Shown here piece after piece: positions 46,439-55,665 of a DNA stretch of 64,000 bases. The DNA lies in the NCBI RefSeq assembly GCF_030687835.1, contig NZ_CP117449.1, positions 4,898,001 through 4,962,000 of the forward strand. Direction: 5' to 3'. Every line of letters starts with the position of its first letter. The stretch's first letter is position 1. The position numbers and the translations under genes were made by a program. The DNA is from Pseudomonas hefeiensis. GTDB lineage: Bacteria; Pseudomonadota; Gammaproteobacteria; Pseudomonadales; Pseudomonadaceae. The notes beneath the pieces are model-generated. The model was not told where the DNA came from and ran no database searches. It saw only the letters and a program-made list of their open reading frames with translations.

Positions 46439-46783
46439 TCAGGGATTCAGTTGGCGTACCGGTCGGACCTCGACGCAGCCGACCCGGGCCGCCGGAATGT
46501 TGCCGGCGACCTGGAGGGCTTCGTTCAGGTCCTTGGCGTCGATCAGGTAGAAGCCCGCCAGTTGCTCCTTGGTTTCGGCAAACGGGCCGTCCGTGATCGA
46601 CAGCTTGCCGCTGCGCATGCGCACCGTGGTAGCAGTCTGTACCGACTCCAGGGCCTCGGCTGCAACCATCCGCCCACTGCCCTGGATCGATTCGGCATAG
46701 GCCATGCATTCAGCGTCCTGCGGGCTGTCGGGTGAATTGTGCAGGGCGTGTTCGTTGCTATAGACCAGGCATAAGTACTTCAT
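46439..46783 (-). CDS. YCII-related DGPF-domain protein
   Basis: A 114-aa ferredoxin-like fold protein starting MKYLCLVYSNE, with the D65-G-P-F68 motif that names the family. DGPF proteins are almost always encoded beside ECF42 sigma factors and are their main targets in studied strains; function is otherwise unknown. Confidence 0.9.
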   Translation of the reverse strand: MKYLCLVYSNEHALHNSPDSPQDAECMAYAESIQGSGRMVAAEALESVQTATTVRMRSGKLSITDGPFAETKEQLAGFYLIDAKDLNEALQVAGNIPAARVGCVEVRPVRQLNP

Positions 46784-46850
46784 GGAAAGCTCCGTGATCG
46801 AACTGATCAACTATGGACCGCAGAAAGACGCTCGGCGAAAAAACCGACGA

Positions 46851-47285
46851 TCAGGGCTGCAGGTCGAACATCACCGTACCGGCCATCGGATCAAACGGTG
46901 CGGACCAGTGCTCGTGGACAATTTTCCATTGCCCGGCCACCCGTTGATAGCAGGCCGTCGTGCGCATCCAGCAAGCCTGCTCTTCGCCTTTGTCATTGGT
47001 ACCGCCGCAATAAGTCAGCCAGTGAGCGAAGGCGATGGTGTCGGCCGAGGTAATCTCGACTTGATGGAAGTCGAACTTGTGCGGGCCCGGGCACATTTCC
47101 ATGCACGCCTGCCAATGTGCCTGGTAAGCGACCTTGCCCTTGAATTGCAGGGCCTGGATGGCGTCGAACGAAACAATGTTGTCGTCATAGAGCGCCATGA
47201 CTTTTTCAACGTTCTTTTCCATGACGGCCTGGCGATAGGTCTCGATCAGGGCCTGGATTTCGGTTTCGGTGGTTTGGGTATTCAT
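46851..47285 (-). CDS. SnoaL/NTF2-like (ketosteroid isomerase-type) protein
   Basis: A 144-aa cone-shaped alpha+beta domain: helix IQALIETYRQAVMEKNVEKVMALYDD, then strands ending WKIVHEHWSAPFD. First gene of the putative four-gene sigma-factor operon, 67 bp before the DGPF gene. No catalytic role can be assigned. Confidence 0.82.
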   Translation of the reverse strand: MNTQTTETEIQALIETYRQAVMEKNVEKVMALYDDNIVSFDAIQALQFKGKVAYQAHWQACMEMCPGPHKFDFHQVEITSADTIAFAHWLTYCGGTNDKGEEQACWMRTTACYQRVAGQWKIVHEHWSAPFDPMAGTVMFDLQP

Positions 47286-47427
47286 GGTGATTCTCCGCAG
47301 GTTTTTGTTGAAGACACCCTTTGTCGTTTTGAGAAACTGTGAATCGACAACCCAAACAAAAATAATTCAAAGAAAAAAATTCGCTAGAATCCCAGACCCA
47401 TTCTGTTGGCAAACAAGGGACGTTTTT

Positions 47428-47913
47428 GTGACCGCTCAGCTCGTACCCTATGAAGACCTCACCGCGCTTCAACGCACGCAGGTCGAAGCCATCGAAATCC
47501 ACCCCGAACAGATCAAGTTCGCCGGCGATATCCACGGCGCGTTGCACACGCTGCTGTCCAAGCCCGGCCCGGGAGTCAAGGGGTTTGCATTGCTGGCTGG
47601 CGGCGTGCCCGTGGCATTCCTGTTGCTCAAGCGCCCGCCAGTATTGCCAGCCTGGGCCAACGAACACAGCGCCACCCTGCACGCCTTGCAAGTCGATTAT
47701 CGGGCCCAGGGCAAAGGTTACGGCAAGGCCTGCCTGCAAGCGCTTCCTGCCGTGGCTCGGGCGGCATGGCCGCAAATCAGAGGGCTGGAGCTTTCGGTCG
47801 ACGCCGATAATGACTCGGCCATTGGCCTGTACACCCGGCTGGGCTGGGTCGACAGTGGCGAGGCGTACAAGGGCCGCATCGGTTATGAGCGGCGGATGGG
47901 GTTGGTGTTTTGA
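47428..47913 (+). CDS. GNAT-family N-acetyltransferase
   Basis: A 161-aa GNAT protein with acetyl-CoA-binding motif A as VDYRAQGKGYGKACLQAL (Q/R-x-x-G-x-G/A type) and motif B ELSVDADNDSAIGLYTRLGW. It starts at GTG with AAGGGA 8 nt upstream. Divergent from the sigma-factor operon. Substrate unknown. Confidence 0.85.
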   Translation: MTAQLVPYEDLTALQRTQVEAIEIHPEQIKFAGDIHGALHTLLSKPGPGVKGFALLAGGVPVAFLLLKRPPVLPAWANEHSATLHALQVDYRAQGKGYGKACLQALPAVARAAWPQIRGLELSVDADNDSAIGLYTRLGWVDSGEAYKGRIGYERRMGLVF

Positions 47914-48012
47914 TACAGATCGCTCATCCCCTGCGTTCAAATCAGTTCAGAGGAATAGAACTGGAATGCTTCTGTGGCGAGGGGTTTTATCGAGACGTCG
48001 CTCCGTCCCGGT

Positions 48013-48104
48013 GAGCTGTAGGAGCAAAGTTTGCTCGCGAAACAGGCGCCTCGATTTCTGAACGAGCGCATCGTCTCCATCGCGGGCAAGCCTTGCTCCC
48101 ACAG
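48013..48104. repeat. Degenerate hybrid REPIN
   Basis: Left arm ctgtaggagcaaagtttgct (variant) and right arm cgggcaagccttgctcccac (another subtype) face each other, so the two arms come from different subfamilies. A half copy of the GTGGCGAGGGG-type REP lies just before it at about 47972. Confidence 0.75.
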
Positions 48105-48118
48105 GGACCCCGTGTCGA

Positions 48119-48607
48119 TCAGTTCTGTTTGAGAGGAATCCAGATTTCCAGAGAGCCTTCGCCGGTCCTGGGATTGAAGTCTTCGCTGTAGCGTTCGAAC
48201 TCCGGCGCCTCGGCAGCGGTGTGGCCCGATTGCGGCAGCCACTCTTTCCAGATGAAGTGGAACGTCTGCGGCAGGCTTTTCAACGGGCCTTTGTGTTCGA
48301 ACACCGCGTAGTGCCCGGGCTGTATTTCGATCCAGCGGAATTGTTCGGGTAAATCGTCGAGCCGGCTGATTTCCACTCCGGCAATGTATTCGAACCCACC
48401 CTCCCCGTCCGGGTTGCAACACACGCCATAGGTGACCTCGTTTTTCTGCCCTGGCACCTTACCGAGCCAGGGCAAAAACTTTTCCCAAAGCAGCGGGATA
48501 TCCTGAGCGGTGTCTTGGGTAAAACGGCCACCAAAACCGGCGATGAGCTGAAAGCGTCCCTGTTCGAAGCGTGGTTCGGCTGCGTTATCGGGTTCGTGCT
48601 TTTCCAT
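48119..48607 (-). CDS. GyrI-like/effector-binding domain protein
   Basis: A 162-aa stand-alone SOUL/GyrI-like domain of the kind found at the C-terminus of AraC-type regulators (FQLIAGFGGRF..., YGVCCNPDGEGGFEYIAGVEI, PGHYAVFEHKGPLKSLPQTFHFIWKEWLP). Such domains bind small aromatic or cationic ligands. Ligand and target unknown. Confidence 0.82.
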   Translation of the reverse strand: MEKHEPDNAAEPRFEQGRFQLIAGFGGRFTQDTAQDIPLLWEKFLPWLGKVPGQKNEVTYGVCCNPDGEGGFEYIAGVEISRLDDLPEQFRWIEIQPGHYAVFEHKGPLKSLPQTFHFIWKEWLPQSGHTAAEAPEFERYSEDFNPRTGEGSLEIWIPLKQN

Positions 48608-48685
48608 GCGTCAACACTCCAGAAACGTGAGGTCGGGTCTGGCAGTATAGAAGCGAAACGGTGATTGCCAGGGCCGTTTCGCTTG

Positions 48686-49351
48686 TCAGAGTCCAGGCAC
48701 AACGGCCCGGGCGGTTTTACCGATAAACTCGTTGTAGCCAGAAACAATCACGTACACCGCGAAATAGCAGAAGATCCCAGCCGATACCCAATAGCAATAG
48801 CGCAGCAGTTTATCTCCCAACAGTTTGCCGCCCTGGGTCGCTGCCAGGCACAACCCCGCGCACCACAGGAGCCCGGCGCAGAGAAAACCGCTGAGAAACA
48901 GCGCTGAGCTGAGAATGGTTGCACCACCTGAACGAGCGATCAATGTGCCGCCCACCGCTGCGAACCAGAGGATGGCGCTGGGCGACGACATGGCCAGGAA
49001 GATCCCGCGAAAAAACTCCTGGCCCGCTGAATTGCCCCGTACCTCACCGGCCTCCGCCAGCACCGCGTCGTGATAGATCGCCGAATGAATCATCTTCGCC
49101 GCAAAGTACAGCAGCAACACCGAGCCCCCGATCCACAGCACCCAACGCACCGTTTCGTATTGCAGCAGCACCGTCATGCCGGCCAAGGCCAGGACCGCGT
49201 AGACCAGGTCCCCCACGCACGTGCCCAGGCCCAGGGCAAAACCCTGGAAATAGCCACGCTGCATGGCCAGGGTAATCATCGCGATATTGGCCACGCCAAT
49301 GTCCAGGCACAAAGAAAGGCTCAGCAGGAAACCGCTGGAAAATTCCATCAT
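48686..49351 (-). CDS. LysE-family translocator
   Basis: A 221-aa six-helix inner-membrane exporter. The family pattern is present in DIGVANIAMITLAMQRGYFQGFALGLG and MSSPSAILWFAAVGG. It is distinct from the argO paralogue in this window. Two consecutive ATGs (49351, 49348) are possible starts. Divergent from alaC. Substrate unknown. Confidence 0.85.
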   Translation of the reverse strand: MMEFSSGFLLSLSLCLDIGVANIAMITLAMQRGYFQGFALGLGTCVGDLVYAVLALAGMTVLLQYETVRWVLWIGGSVLLLYFAAKMIHSAIYHDAVLAEAGEVRGNSAGQEFFRGIFLAMSSPSAILWFAAVGGTLIARSGGATILSSALFLSGFLCAGLLWCAGLCLAATQGGKLLGDKLLRYCYWVSAGIFCYFAVYVIVSGYNEFIGKTARAVVPGL

Positions 49352-49557
49352 TCAGTCCGTTCGATTTTTGGGTATGCGAGTCGTACAGGGCGCAGGCGTG
49401 ACTGGAAGTCGCACGAGCAGGTCGACAGTGTCGTCGAAAATAGTTCCGGGCCGCTACTGGACAATTGGTCATCAGCCCCTTTATCTTGCGCCGCAGGCCA
49501 CCGCAGTGGCCAACGTCGCTCGGACGGTTCCGGGCGCTCACGTATCTCGAGGCAACA

Positions 49558-50775
49558 ATGGCCAACCAAGGTTCGCCGCGCCGCTTTGCGCGCATCGATC
49601 GACTCCCCCCGTATGTATTCAATATCACTGCCGAGCTGAAGATGGCTGCGCGTCGGCGCGGCGAAGACATCATTGACTTGAGCATGGGTAACCCCGACGG
49701 CGCCACGCCTCCACACATCGTGGAAAAACTGGTCACCGTCGCCCAGCGTGAAGACACCCACGGTTATTCCACCTCCAAAGGCATACCACGCCTGCGCCGC
49801 GCCATTTCGCGCTGGTACAAGGACCGTTACGAGGTGGACATCGACCCGGAAACCGAAGCCATCGTCACCATCGGTTCCAAGGAAGGCCTGGCACATCTGA
49901 TGCTGGCAACCCTGGACCAGGGCGACACCGTGCTGGTGCCCAATCCCAGTTATCCGATCCACATCTACGGCGCGGTGATCGCCGGCGCCCAAGTGCGTTC
50001 GGTGCCACTGGTGCCTGGGGTGGACTTCTTCGATGAGCTGGAGCGCGCCATTCGCGGCTCGATTCCCAAGCCGAAAATGATGATCCTGGGGTTTCCGTCC
50101 AACCCTACCGCGCAGTGCGTGGAACTGGATTTCTTCGAGCGGGTCATCGCCCTGGCCAAACAGTACGACGTGCTGGTGATCCACGACCTGGCCTACGCCG
50201 ACATCGTCTACGACGGCTGGAAAGCCCCGTCGATCATGCAGGTGCCTGGTGCAAAAGACATTGCCGTGGAGTTCTTCACCCTGTCCAAAAGCTACAACAT
50301 GGCCGGCTGGCGTATCGGCTTCATGGTGGGCAACGCGGAACTGGTCAACGCGCTGGCGCGGATCAAGAGCTACCACGACTACGGCACCTTCACACCGTTG
50401 CAAGTGGCGGCCATCGCCGCGCTTGAAGGCGACCAGCAGTGCGTGCGTGATATCGCCGAACAGTACCGCCAGCGCCGCAATGTGCTGGTCAAGGGCCTGC
50501 ATGAACTGGGCTGGATGGTGGAAAATCCCAAGGCGTCGATGTACGTCTGGGCCAGGATTCCCGAGGCTTATGCACACCTGGGTTCGCTGGAATTTGCCAA
50601 GAAACTGTTGGCCGAAGCCAAGGTCTGCGTCTCGCCGGGCGTGGGATTCGGCGAGTATGGGGATGATCACGTGCGCTTTGCCCTGATCGAAAACCAGGAC
50701 CGGATCCGCCAGGCTGTGCGCGGGATCCGCGGGATGTTCCGGGCGGATGGGTTGGTGAACAAACCGAACGCCTGA
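49558..50775 (+). CDS. alaC: Alanine transaminase AlaC (class I/II aminotransferase)
   Basis: A 405-aa PLP enzyme converting pyruvate and glutamate to alanine and 2-oxoglutarate. The PLP lysine is K244 in [17 protein letters not shown]; other features are [12 protein letters not shown] and [13 protein letters not shown] precedes the ATG at 49558. Monocistronic, with a REPIN after it. Confidence 0.88.
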   Translation: MANQGSPRRFARIDRLPPYVFNITAELKMAARRRGEDIIDLSMGNPDGATPPHIVEKLVTVAQREDTHGYSTSKGIPRLRRAISRWYKDRYEVDIDPETEAIVTIGSKEGLAHLMLATLDQGDTVLVPNPSYPIHIYGAVIAGAQVRSVPLVPGVDFFDELERAIRGSIPKPKMMILGFPSNPTAQCVELDFFERVIALAKQYDVLVIHDLAYADIVYDGWKAPSIMQVPGAKDIAVEFFTLSKSYNMAGWRIGFMVGNAELVNALARIKSYHDYGTFTPLQVAAIAALEGDQQCVRDIAEQYRQRRNVLVKGLHELGWMVENPKASMYVWARIPEAYAHLGSLEFAKKLLAEAKVCVSPGVGFGEYGDDHVRFALIENQDRIRQAVRGIRGMFRADGLVNKPNA

Positions 50776-50786
50776 TACGAAACCCA

Positions 50787-50877
50787 ATGTGGGAGCGGGC
50801 TTGCTCGCGAAGGCGGACTGACAGTCAACAAATAGGTTGAATGTTATATCGCCTTCGCGAGCAAGCCCGCTCCCACA
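50787..50877. repeat. REPIN, type I
   Basis: Inverted gtgggagcgggcttgctcgc pair between convergent alaC and gntT. Confidence 0.92.
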
Positions 50878-50895
50878 GTTGTTTTGTGGTGTTTG

Positions 50896-52248
50896 TTAGA
50901 CCACCAGCGACAACAACAGGATGAAGATCAGCGCTACCACGGACAGGATGGTTTCCATCGCGGTCCAGGTCTTGAAGGTTTCGGCCACGGTCATGTTGAA
51001 GTACTGCTTGACCAGCCAGAAGCCGGCATCGTTAACGTGAGACAGGATCAGCGAACCGGCACCGGTCGCCAGGACCAGCAGTTCACGGTTCACGCCCGGA
51101 ATCATCCCGACCACTGGCACCACAATCCCCGCGCCAGTAATGGTTGCCACGGTCGCCGAACCTGTGGCGATGCGAATCACCGCTGCCACCAGCCAGGCCA
51201 ACAGGATCGGTGAGATCTGCGCACTCACCGCCATGTGACCGATCACATCACCCACACCGCTGGTGACCAGCATCTGCTTGAAGCCACCGCCAGCGCCGAT
51301 GATCAAAATGATCGCGGCGGTCGGTGCCAGGCTCGCATCCAGCCATTTGAGCATCTGGCTGGAACCGATGCCCTGCTTGTAGCCGAAGGTATACAGCGAC
51401 AGCAGTAATGCCAACAGAAGTGCAGAAATCGGATGCCCGACCAAGTCCATGAACGTGCGGAAGAAATTGCCCTCAGGCAGCGCTACGTCAGCAAAGGTTT
51501 TGAGCAGCATCAGGAACACCGGCGATAGCACGGTGATCAGCGTGATGTTGAAGCTTGGCAGATCGGCGGAATCGGTCTCACGCGCCAGTTGGTCCACCAG
51601 TTCCTGATTCGGATGGCCGGGGATGTGCTTTGCAATGAATGTACCGAAAATCGGCCCGGCAATAATGGCCGTTGGCAGCGCCACGATCAGGCCGTAGAGA
51701 ATGGTCTTGCCGATGTCGGCACCGAACACGCCGATCGCCAACAGCGGCCCCGGGTGCGGTGGCACCAGGCCATGGACCGCGGAAAGACCGGCCAGCAGCG
51801 GGATACCGATCTTGATGATCGAGACACCGGTGCGACGCGCCACGATGAACACCAGCGGGATCAGCAGCACGAAGCCGATTTCGAAGAACAGCGGAATGCC
51901 CACCAGGAAGGCGGCGAACATCATCGCCCACTGCACTTTATCCTTGCCGAAGGCGCGGATCAGGGTTTGGGCGATCTGATCGGCCCCGCCCGATTCGGCC
52001 ATCATTTTGCCGAGCATCGTGCCCAGCGCCAGGATGATGCCGACAAAGCCCAGCACGCCACCGAAGCCGTCCTGGAACGCCTTGATGATAGTGTCGATCG
52101 GCATGCCCGAGGTCAGGCCGAGAAAAGCAGCGGCGATGGTCAGCGCAATGAACGGGTGGAGTTTGAACTTGGTGATGAGGACGATAAGTCCGATCACCGT
52201 GACCACTGCATCAAGCAGCAGGAACGTCTCGTGGGACATGCCGAACAT
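50896..52248 (-). CDS. gntT: Gluconate:H+ symporter (GntP family)
   Basis: A 450-aa transporter with about twelve to fourteen membrane helices. Family hallmarks are GLVPPHPGPLLAIGVFGADIGKTI and the glycine-rich IILIIGAGGGFKQMLV. It imports gluconate for phosphorylation by GntK, encoded 92 bp upstream on the same strand. A GntR-type operator lies in that gap, so it can be transcribed separately. Confidence 0.93.
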   Translation of the reverse strand: MFGMSHETFLLLDAVVTVIGLIVLITKFKLHPFIALTIAAAFLGLTSGMPIDTIIKAFQDGFGGVLGFVGIILALGTMLGKMMAESGGADQIAQTLIRAFGKDKVQWAMMFAAFLVGIPLFFEIGFVLLIPLVFIVARRTGVSIIKIGIPLLAGLSAVHGLVPPHPGPLLAIGVFGADIGKTILYGLIVALPTAIIAGPIFGTFIAKHIPGHPNQELVDQLARETDSADLPSFNITLITVLSPVFLMLLKTFADVALPEGNFFRTFMDLVGHPISALLLALLLSLYTFGYKQGIGSSQMLKWLDASLAPTAAIILIIGAGGGFKQMLVTSGVGDVIGHMAVSAQISPILLAWLVAAVIRIATGSATVATITGAGIVVPVVGMIPGVNRELLVLATGAGSLILSHVNDAGFWLVKQYFNMTVAETFKTWTAMETILSVVALIFILLLSLVV

Positions 52249-52303
52249 GGGAGGTGTCTCCTGATTTGTTGTTGTTATTGAAGCGGTTATTTGTAAGCCG
52301 TCG

Positions 52304-52319
52304 GGACAGCGCTATCTTT
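52304..52319 (-). promoter_or_regulatory. GntR operator upstream of gntT
   Basis: GGACAGCGCTATCTTT; one of three near-identical dyads (AGxxAGCGCTxxCT core) in the gnt region, 56 bp before gntT. Confidence 0.75.
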
Positions 52320-52340
52320 CTGACGCAAAATTTTTGCAAC

Positions 52341-52874
52341 TCAACTGGCCAGCTTCAAACCGTGATCCACCCACCAGACATAAGCCTGGTGAGCCAGTTC
52401 ATCGATGCTGTGGCTGGACGCGTCCAGAGCCAGGGTCAGGGGCTCGCCAACAGGGGATTGAAGGGTGGCAAACTGGCTGTCGATCAGGGTCGACGGCATG
52501 AAATGCCCCGGGCGATGGGACACGCGCTCGGCGGCCACCTCAGGGGTCAGTTCAAGAAATACAAAGCCCAGGCCCGGCAAGGCACTGCGCAGACGTTCGC
52601 GATAACTGTGCTTGAGGGCCGAACAGGTCAGCACAGGGCGCTCGCCCGTGGCATCGACACGGCGCAACTCATCGCACAGGCTGTCGAGCCAGCCGGCACG
52701 GTCGTCGTCGTTCAAGGGGATACCGGCGCTCATCTTCTGGATGTTGGCCGCAGGGTGGAAAGTGTCGCCTTCAATGGCGGTGGCGCCGCTCAACTGGCAC
52801 AGGGCCTGGCTGACGCAAGTCTTGCCGCAACCGGCAACGCCCATGATGACCAGGGCGGTGATGGGATTATTCAT
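52341..52874 (-). CDS. gntK: Gluconokinase GntK
   Basis: A 177-aa kinase phosphorylating gluconate to 6-phosphogluconate for the Entner-Doudoroff pathway. Walker A is G12-VAGCGKT-19; LTCSALKHSYRERLR and the gluconate-binding GDTFHP segment are conserved. Divergent from gntR, with two operators between them. Confidence 0.95.
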   Translation of the reverse strand: MNNPITALVIMGVAGCGKTCVSQALCQLSGATAIEGDTFHPAANIQKMSAGIPLNDDDRAGWLDSLCDELRRVDATGERPVLTCSALKHSYRERLRSALPGLGFVFLELTPEVAAERVSHRPGHFMPSTLIDSQFATLQSPVGEPLTLALDASSHSIDELAHQAYVWWVDHGLKLAS

Positions 52875-52891
52875 GTAACACCTCAGCGCGC

Positions 52892-52907
52892 AGACAGCGC
52901 TACCTTT
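52892..52907 (-). promoter_or_regulatory. GntR operator upstream of gntK
   Basis: AGACAGCGCTACCTTT, 18 bp before the gntK start codon. Confidence 0.8.
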
Positions 52908-53041
52908 GCAAGTTGTGACACCAGAGCAAAAGCAGAAGTTGCCGACGCCTTCTTGTCATTTTTGTGGTTGCAGCATGTTCGTTCACAACGCCAACGGTCA
53001 GGGCTCAGGCAAACCCCGCTCACGCATTTGCAGCCGCGTCG

Positions 53042-53055
53042 AGACAGCGCTACCT
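53042..53055 (+). promoter_or_regulatory. GntR operator upstream of gntR
   Basis: AGACAGCGCTACCT, 35 bp before the gntR start; same orientation and sequence as the gntK copy, supporting autoregulation. Confidence 0.8.
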
Positions 53056-53089
53056 TAGTGCCTTGATTTTTGTTTGGCAAGCCGCCCTG

Positions 53090-54121
53090 ATGACCGTCAC
53101 TAAAAACGATAAGAATCCCCGCACCACCGGCCGCCCTACGCTCAACGAAGTCGCACGCCTGGCCGGTGTCAGTCCCATCACCGCCTCCCGTGCCCTGCGC
53201 GGCGTCAGCACCGTTGCCGAGAGCCTGGTGGAAAAAGTCCGCCAGGCCGCCCGCGACCTGAACTACGTGGTCAACCCCGCCGCCCGAGCCCTGGCTTCGG
53301 CCCAGAGCCATTCGGTGGTGGTGTTGGTGCCGTCGTTGTCCAACCTGTTGTTCATCGACACCCTGGAAGCCATTCATCGGGTGCTCAGGCCCAAGGGCTT
53401 CGAAGTGGTGATCGGCAACTATCACTATTCCCGGGACGAAGAAGAAGACCTGCTGCGCAACTACATGGCGTATCAGCCACGCGGCCTGTTGCTGACCGGC
53501 TTCGACCGTACCGAAAGTGCCCGACGCATGATCGAGGCCAGCAACATTCCCTGCGTGTACATGATGGAACTGGACCCCGGCGCGGGCCTGAACTGTGTCG
53601 GCTTTTCTCAACTCAAGGCCGGCGAGACGGCGGCCGAGCACCTGATCTCCCGGGGTCGCAAGCGTCTGGCCTATGTCGGCGCGCAACTGGACCAGCGCAC
53701 GTTGCTGCGTGGCGAAGGTTTTCGCCGCGCCCTGCAGAAAGCCGGCCTGTACGACCCGGATCTGGAATTGCTCACCCCACGGCCATCATCGGTGGGCCTG
53801 GGTGGCGAATTGTTTTTGCAGTTACTCGCCAGCCATCCGGACGTCGATGCAATCTTCTTCGGCAATGACGACCTGGCCCACGGCGCGCTGTTCGAAGCAC
53901 TGCGCTGTGGCATCAAGATTCCCGAGCAGGTTGCGGTCCTGGGCTTCAACGATTTGCCCGCCTCGGCCTACATGGTGCCGCGCCTGAGCAGCATCAGCAC
54001 GCCACGGGAAGCCATCGGCCGTCGCGCCGCCGAACAGATGCTCACGTTGATGGCCGGCAACCGTATCGCTCAGCCGGTGGTGGACATGGGGTTTGAACTC
54101 AAGGTTCGTGAAAGCACCTGA
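53090..54121 (+). CDS. gntR: LacI-family repressor of gluconate metabolism GntR
   Basis: A 343-aa LacI/GalR repressor. The N-terminal headpiece is PTLNEVARLAGVSPITASRALRG (about residues 16-38) with the hinge helix NPAARALAS; a sugar-binding domain follows (NDDLAHGALFEAL, GFNDLPAS). It is not a GntR-superfamily protein despite its name. Release by gluconate or 6-phosphogluconate is known for P. aeruginosa GntR. The ATG at 53090 is chosen because upstream in-frame extensions contain the operator. Confidence 0.92.
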   Translation: MTVTKNDKNPRTTGRPTLNEVARLAGVSPITASRALRGVSTVAESLVEKVRQAARDLNYVVNPAARALASAQSHSVVVLVPSLSNLLFIDTLEAIHRVLRPKGFEVVIGNYHYSRDEEEDLLRNYMAYQPRGLLLTGFDRTESARRMIEASNIPCVYMMELDPGAGLNCVGFSQLKAGETAAEHLISRGRKRLAYVGAQLDQRTLLRGEGFRRALQKAGLYDPDLELLTPRPSSVGLGGELFLQLLASHPDVDAIFFGNDDLAHGALFEALRCGIKIPEQVAVLGFNDLPASAYMVPRLSSISTPREAIGRRAAEQMLTLMAGNRIAQPVVDMGFELKVREST

Positions 54122-54280
54122 GCCCGAGGGTTACGTGCGGTCGATCCATGCCGTCCAACGGCAAGGATTAGCCGCCATGATCGCTGCCCCTGGCTGCGCA
54201 GCCCTTTGGATCCAGGGCTCGCGCTGGCGGCATGGGAATTGCTCCCGCTCATGACTCAACCATCACTACAGGTCTCCATC

Positions 54281-54835
54281 ATGTTGGTCAGTGCAAAACA
54301 GCAATCGATGATTTTGCCGCCCAAACGTCCGGGCGAGGATCCCACCGCAGACGCCGCCGGCGGTCTGCAAAGCGCCGCGCTGCAGGCATTGCGCGATAAC
54401 GTCCAGGCCCAGGCCAGCCAAGGCAGCGCGCAAGCGCAGGCTTCGATCGCCCGGCAAGCCACGCAGCAGGTCAATGCGACCACCGCCATCAGTGACAAAG
54501 TTGATGAAGCGTTTGCCAAGACCCGGGTTCAGTTGCAGACCGTTGCTTCTCCCACCTCCGATGCGGCCAAGGTGCCCGACAGCACTGCTATGGCGGACTT
54601 CAAGGAATACATGAGCAAGACGCCAGAGGAGCGCCTGCGCGACAGCATTCTTGAAGAGATGGGCATAACGCAGGAAGAGGTCGAGGCGATGCCGCCCGAG
54701 AAGCAGCTGGCGATCGGCCAGGAAATTGCCCAGCGCATGCAGGACAAGATGGCGATGGCACAAGTCGAGAAGGACCAGCAGAGCCGCGCCACTGACAAGG
54801 AGCCGGCTACGGACATGTTCCTCGCCTCGCTTTGA
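54281..54835 (+). CDS. Conserved alanine/glutamine-rich helical protein, unknown function
   Basis: A 184-aa protein rich in A, Q and charged residues, predicted mostly helical (LQSAALQALRDNVQAQASQGSAQAQAS). A more conserved-looking C-terminal segment follows (FKEYMSKTPEERLRDSILEEMGITQEEVEAMPPEKQLAIGQEIAQRM, about residues 107-153). No signal peptide or membrane helix. An in-frame ATG at 54251 would add ten residues; 54281 is preferred from the AGG spacing. No family recognised. Confidence 0.65.
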   Translation: MLVSAKQQSMILPPKRPGEDPTADAAGGLQSAALQALRDNVQAQASQGSAQAQASIARQATQQVNATTAISDKVDEAFAKTRVQLQTVASPTSDAAKVPDSTAMADFKEYMSKTPEERLRDSILEEMGITQEEVEAMPPEKQLAIGQEIAQRMQDKMAMAQVEKDQQSRATDKEPATDMFLASL

Positions 54836-54851
54836 TGGGCTGCGGGTTTTT

Positions 54852-54895
54852 CAGCGGGCGATGGCCAGGATGCATCCCTGGCTCGTCGCCCGCTG
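54852..54895. terminator. Long hairpin between convergent small genes
   Basis: CAGCGGGCGA (54852-54861) pairs with TCGCCCGCTG (54886-54895), with an inner CCAGG/CCTGG. No T tract on either side; it probably separates the convergent transcripts. Confidence 0.55.
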
Positions 54896-54903
54896 GTGTC
54901 GAT

Positions 54904-55014
54904 TCAATGACCGAACAGATTCACCTTCTTGGCCTTTTTGTCGGCGCGCTTCTCATCGGCGGTTTTCGCCGGTTTTTTCTTTGCCGCTTTTTTTGAATCC
55001 ATGCCTTTGGCCAT
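54904..55014 (-). CDS. 36-aa lysine-rich small protein
   Basis: Complete small gene with GGAG 8 nt before the ATG at 55014. About 40% of residues are lysine or arginine (MAKGMDSKKAAKKKPAKTAD...) and it ends VNLFGH. The composition suggests nucleic-acid association, but no function is known to me. Divergent from the GNAT gene at 55118. Confidence 0.65.
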   Translation of the reverse strand: MAKGMDSKKAAKKKPAKTADEKRADKKAKKVNLFGH

Positions 55015-55117
55015 GATACGTACTCCACTCATACGGGATGTGAAGTCAGGTATACACCTATCGCCGCAGACATGTTCTTTTATAATCGCCCTCCCTGTCA
55101 CGACCCCTGACTTTGCC

Positions 55118-55540
55118 ATGTCCCAGATCCACTACACGCTGCTCGATGAACCATTGTGGCCGCTGATGAACAAGTTCTATCGCGCCCACCAGTCTTCAAT
55201 GAAAGCGGTGCGTGAAGCGCAGTTGTGGGTGGCGCGGCAGGATGAAATCATCGCAGCCCTGTGCTTGCGGCCGGTGTCGGGTGGACATTGGCTGACGGGG
55301 TTATTTGTCGACCCGGCGTATCGCGTGCAGGGAATTGCGGCGCGCTTGATCGACGAAGCGGTGAAAGGTGTGGGAGGGCCGGTCTGGTTGTTCTGCCATC
55401 CTGATTTGCGCGGCTTTTATGAGCGGCAGGGATTCAGCTTCGACCCCGTGCTGCCGTATGCGATGGCCGAGCGCCTGAATCGCTATGCGCGCAGCAAGCC
55501 GATGATTGCGATGGGATTGGAACCTAAAACACAATCCTGA
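55118..55540 (+). CDS. GNAT-family N-acetyltransferase
   Basis: A 140-aa GNAT domain with motif A LFVDPAYRVQGIAARLIDEAV and motif B LFCHPDLRGFYERQGFSFD. The consensus -10 TATAAT at 55081-55086 supports a start near 55118. Substrate unknown. Confidence 0.82.
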   Translation: MSQIHYTLLDEPLWPLMNKFYRAHQSSMKAVREAQLWVARQDEIIAALCLRPVSGGHWLTGLFVDPAYRVQGIAARLIDEAVKGVGGPVWLFCHPDLRGFYERQGFSFDPVLPYAMAERLNRYARSKPMIAMGLEPKTQS

Positions 55541-55556
55541 AGTGCAATACAGTCCA

Positions 55557-55648
55557 ATGTGGGAGCGGGCTTGCTCGCGAAAGCGGTGGGCCAGCTTGCA
55601 TTGATGTTGAATGTGCCACCGTCTTCGCGAGCAAGCCCGCTCCCACAG
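55557..55648. repeat. REPIN, type I
   Basis: Inverted gtgggagcgggcttgctcgc pair between convergent GNAT and def genes. Confidence 0.92.
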
Positions 55649-55665
55649 GGTTCTGTAGTGGGGGA

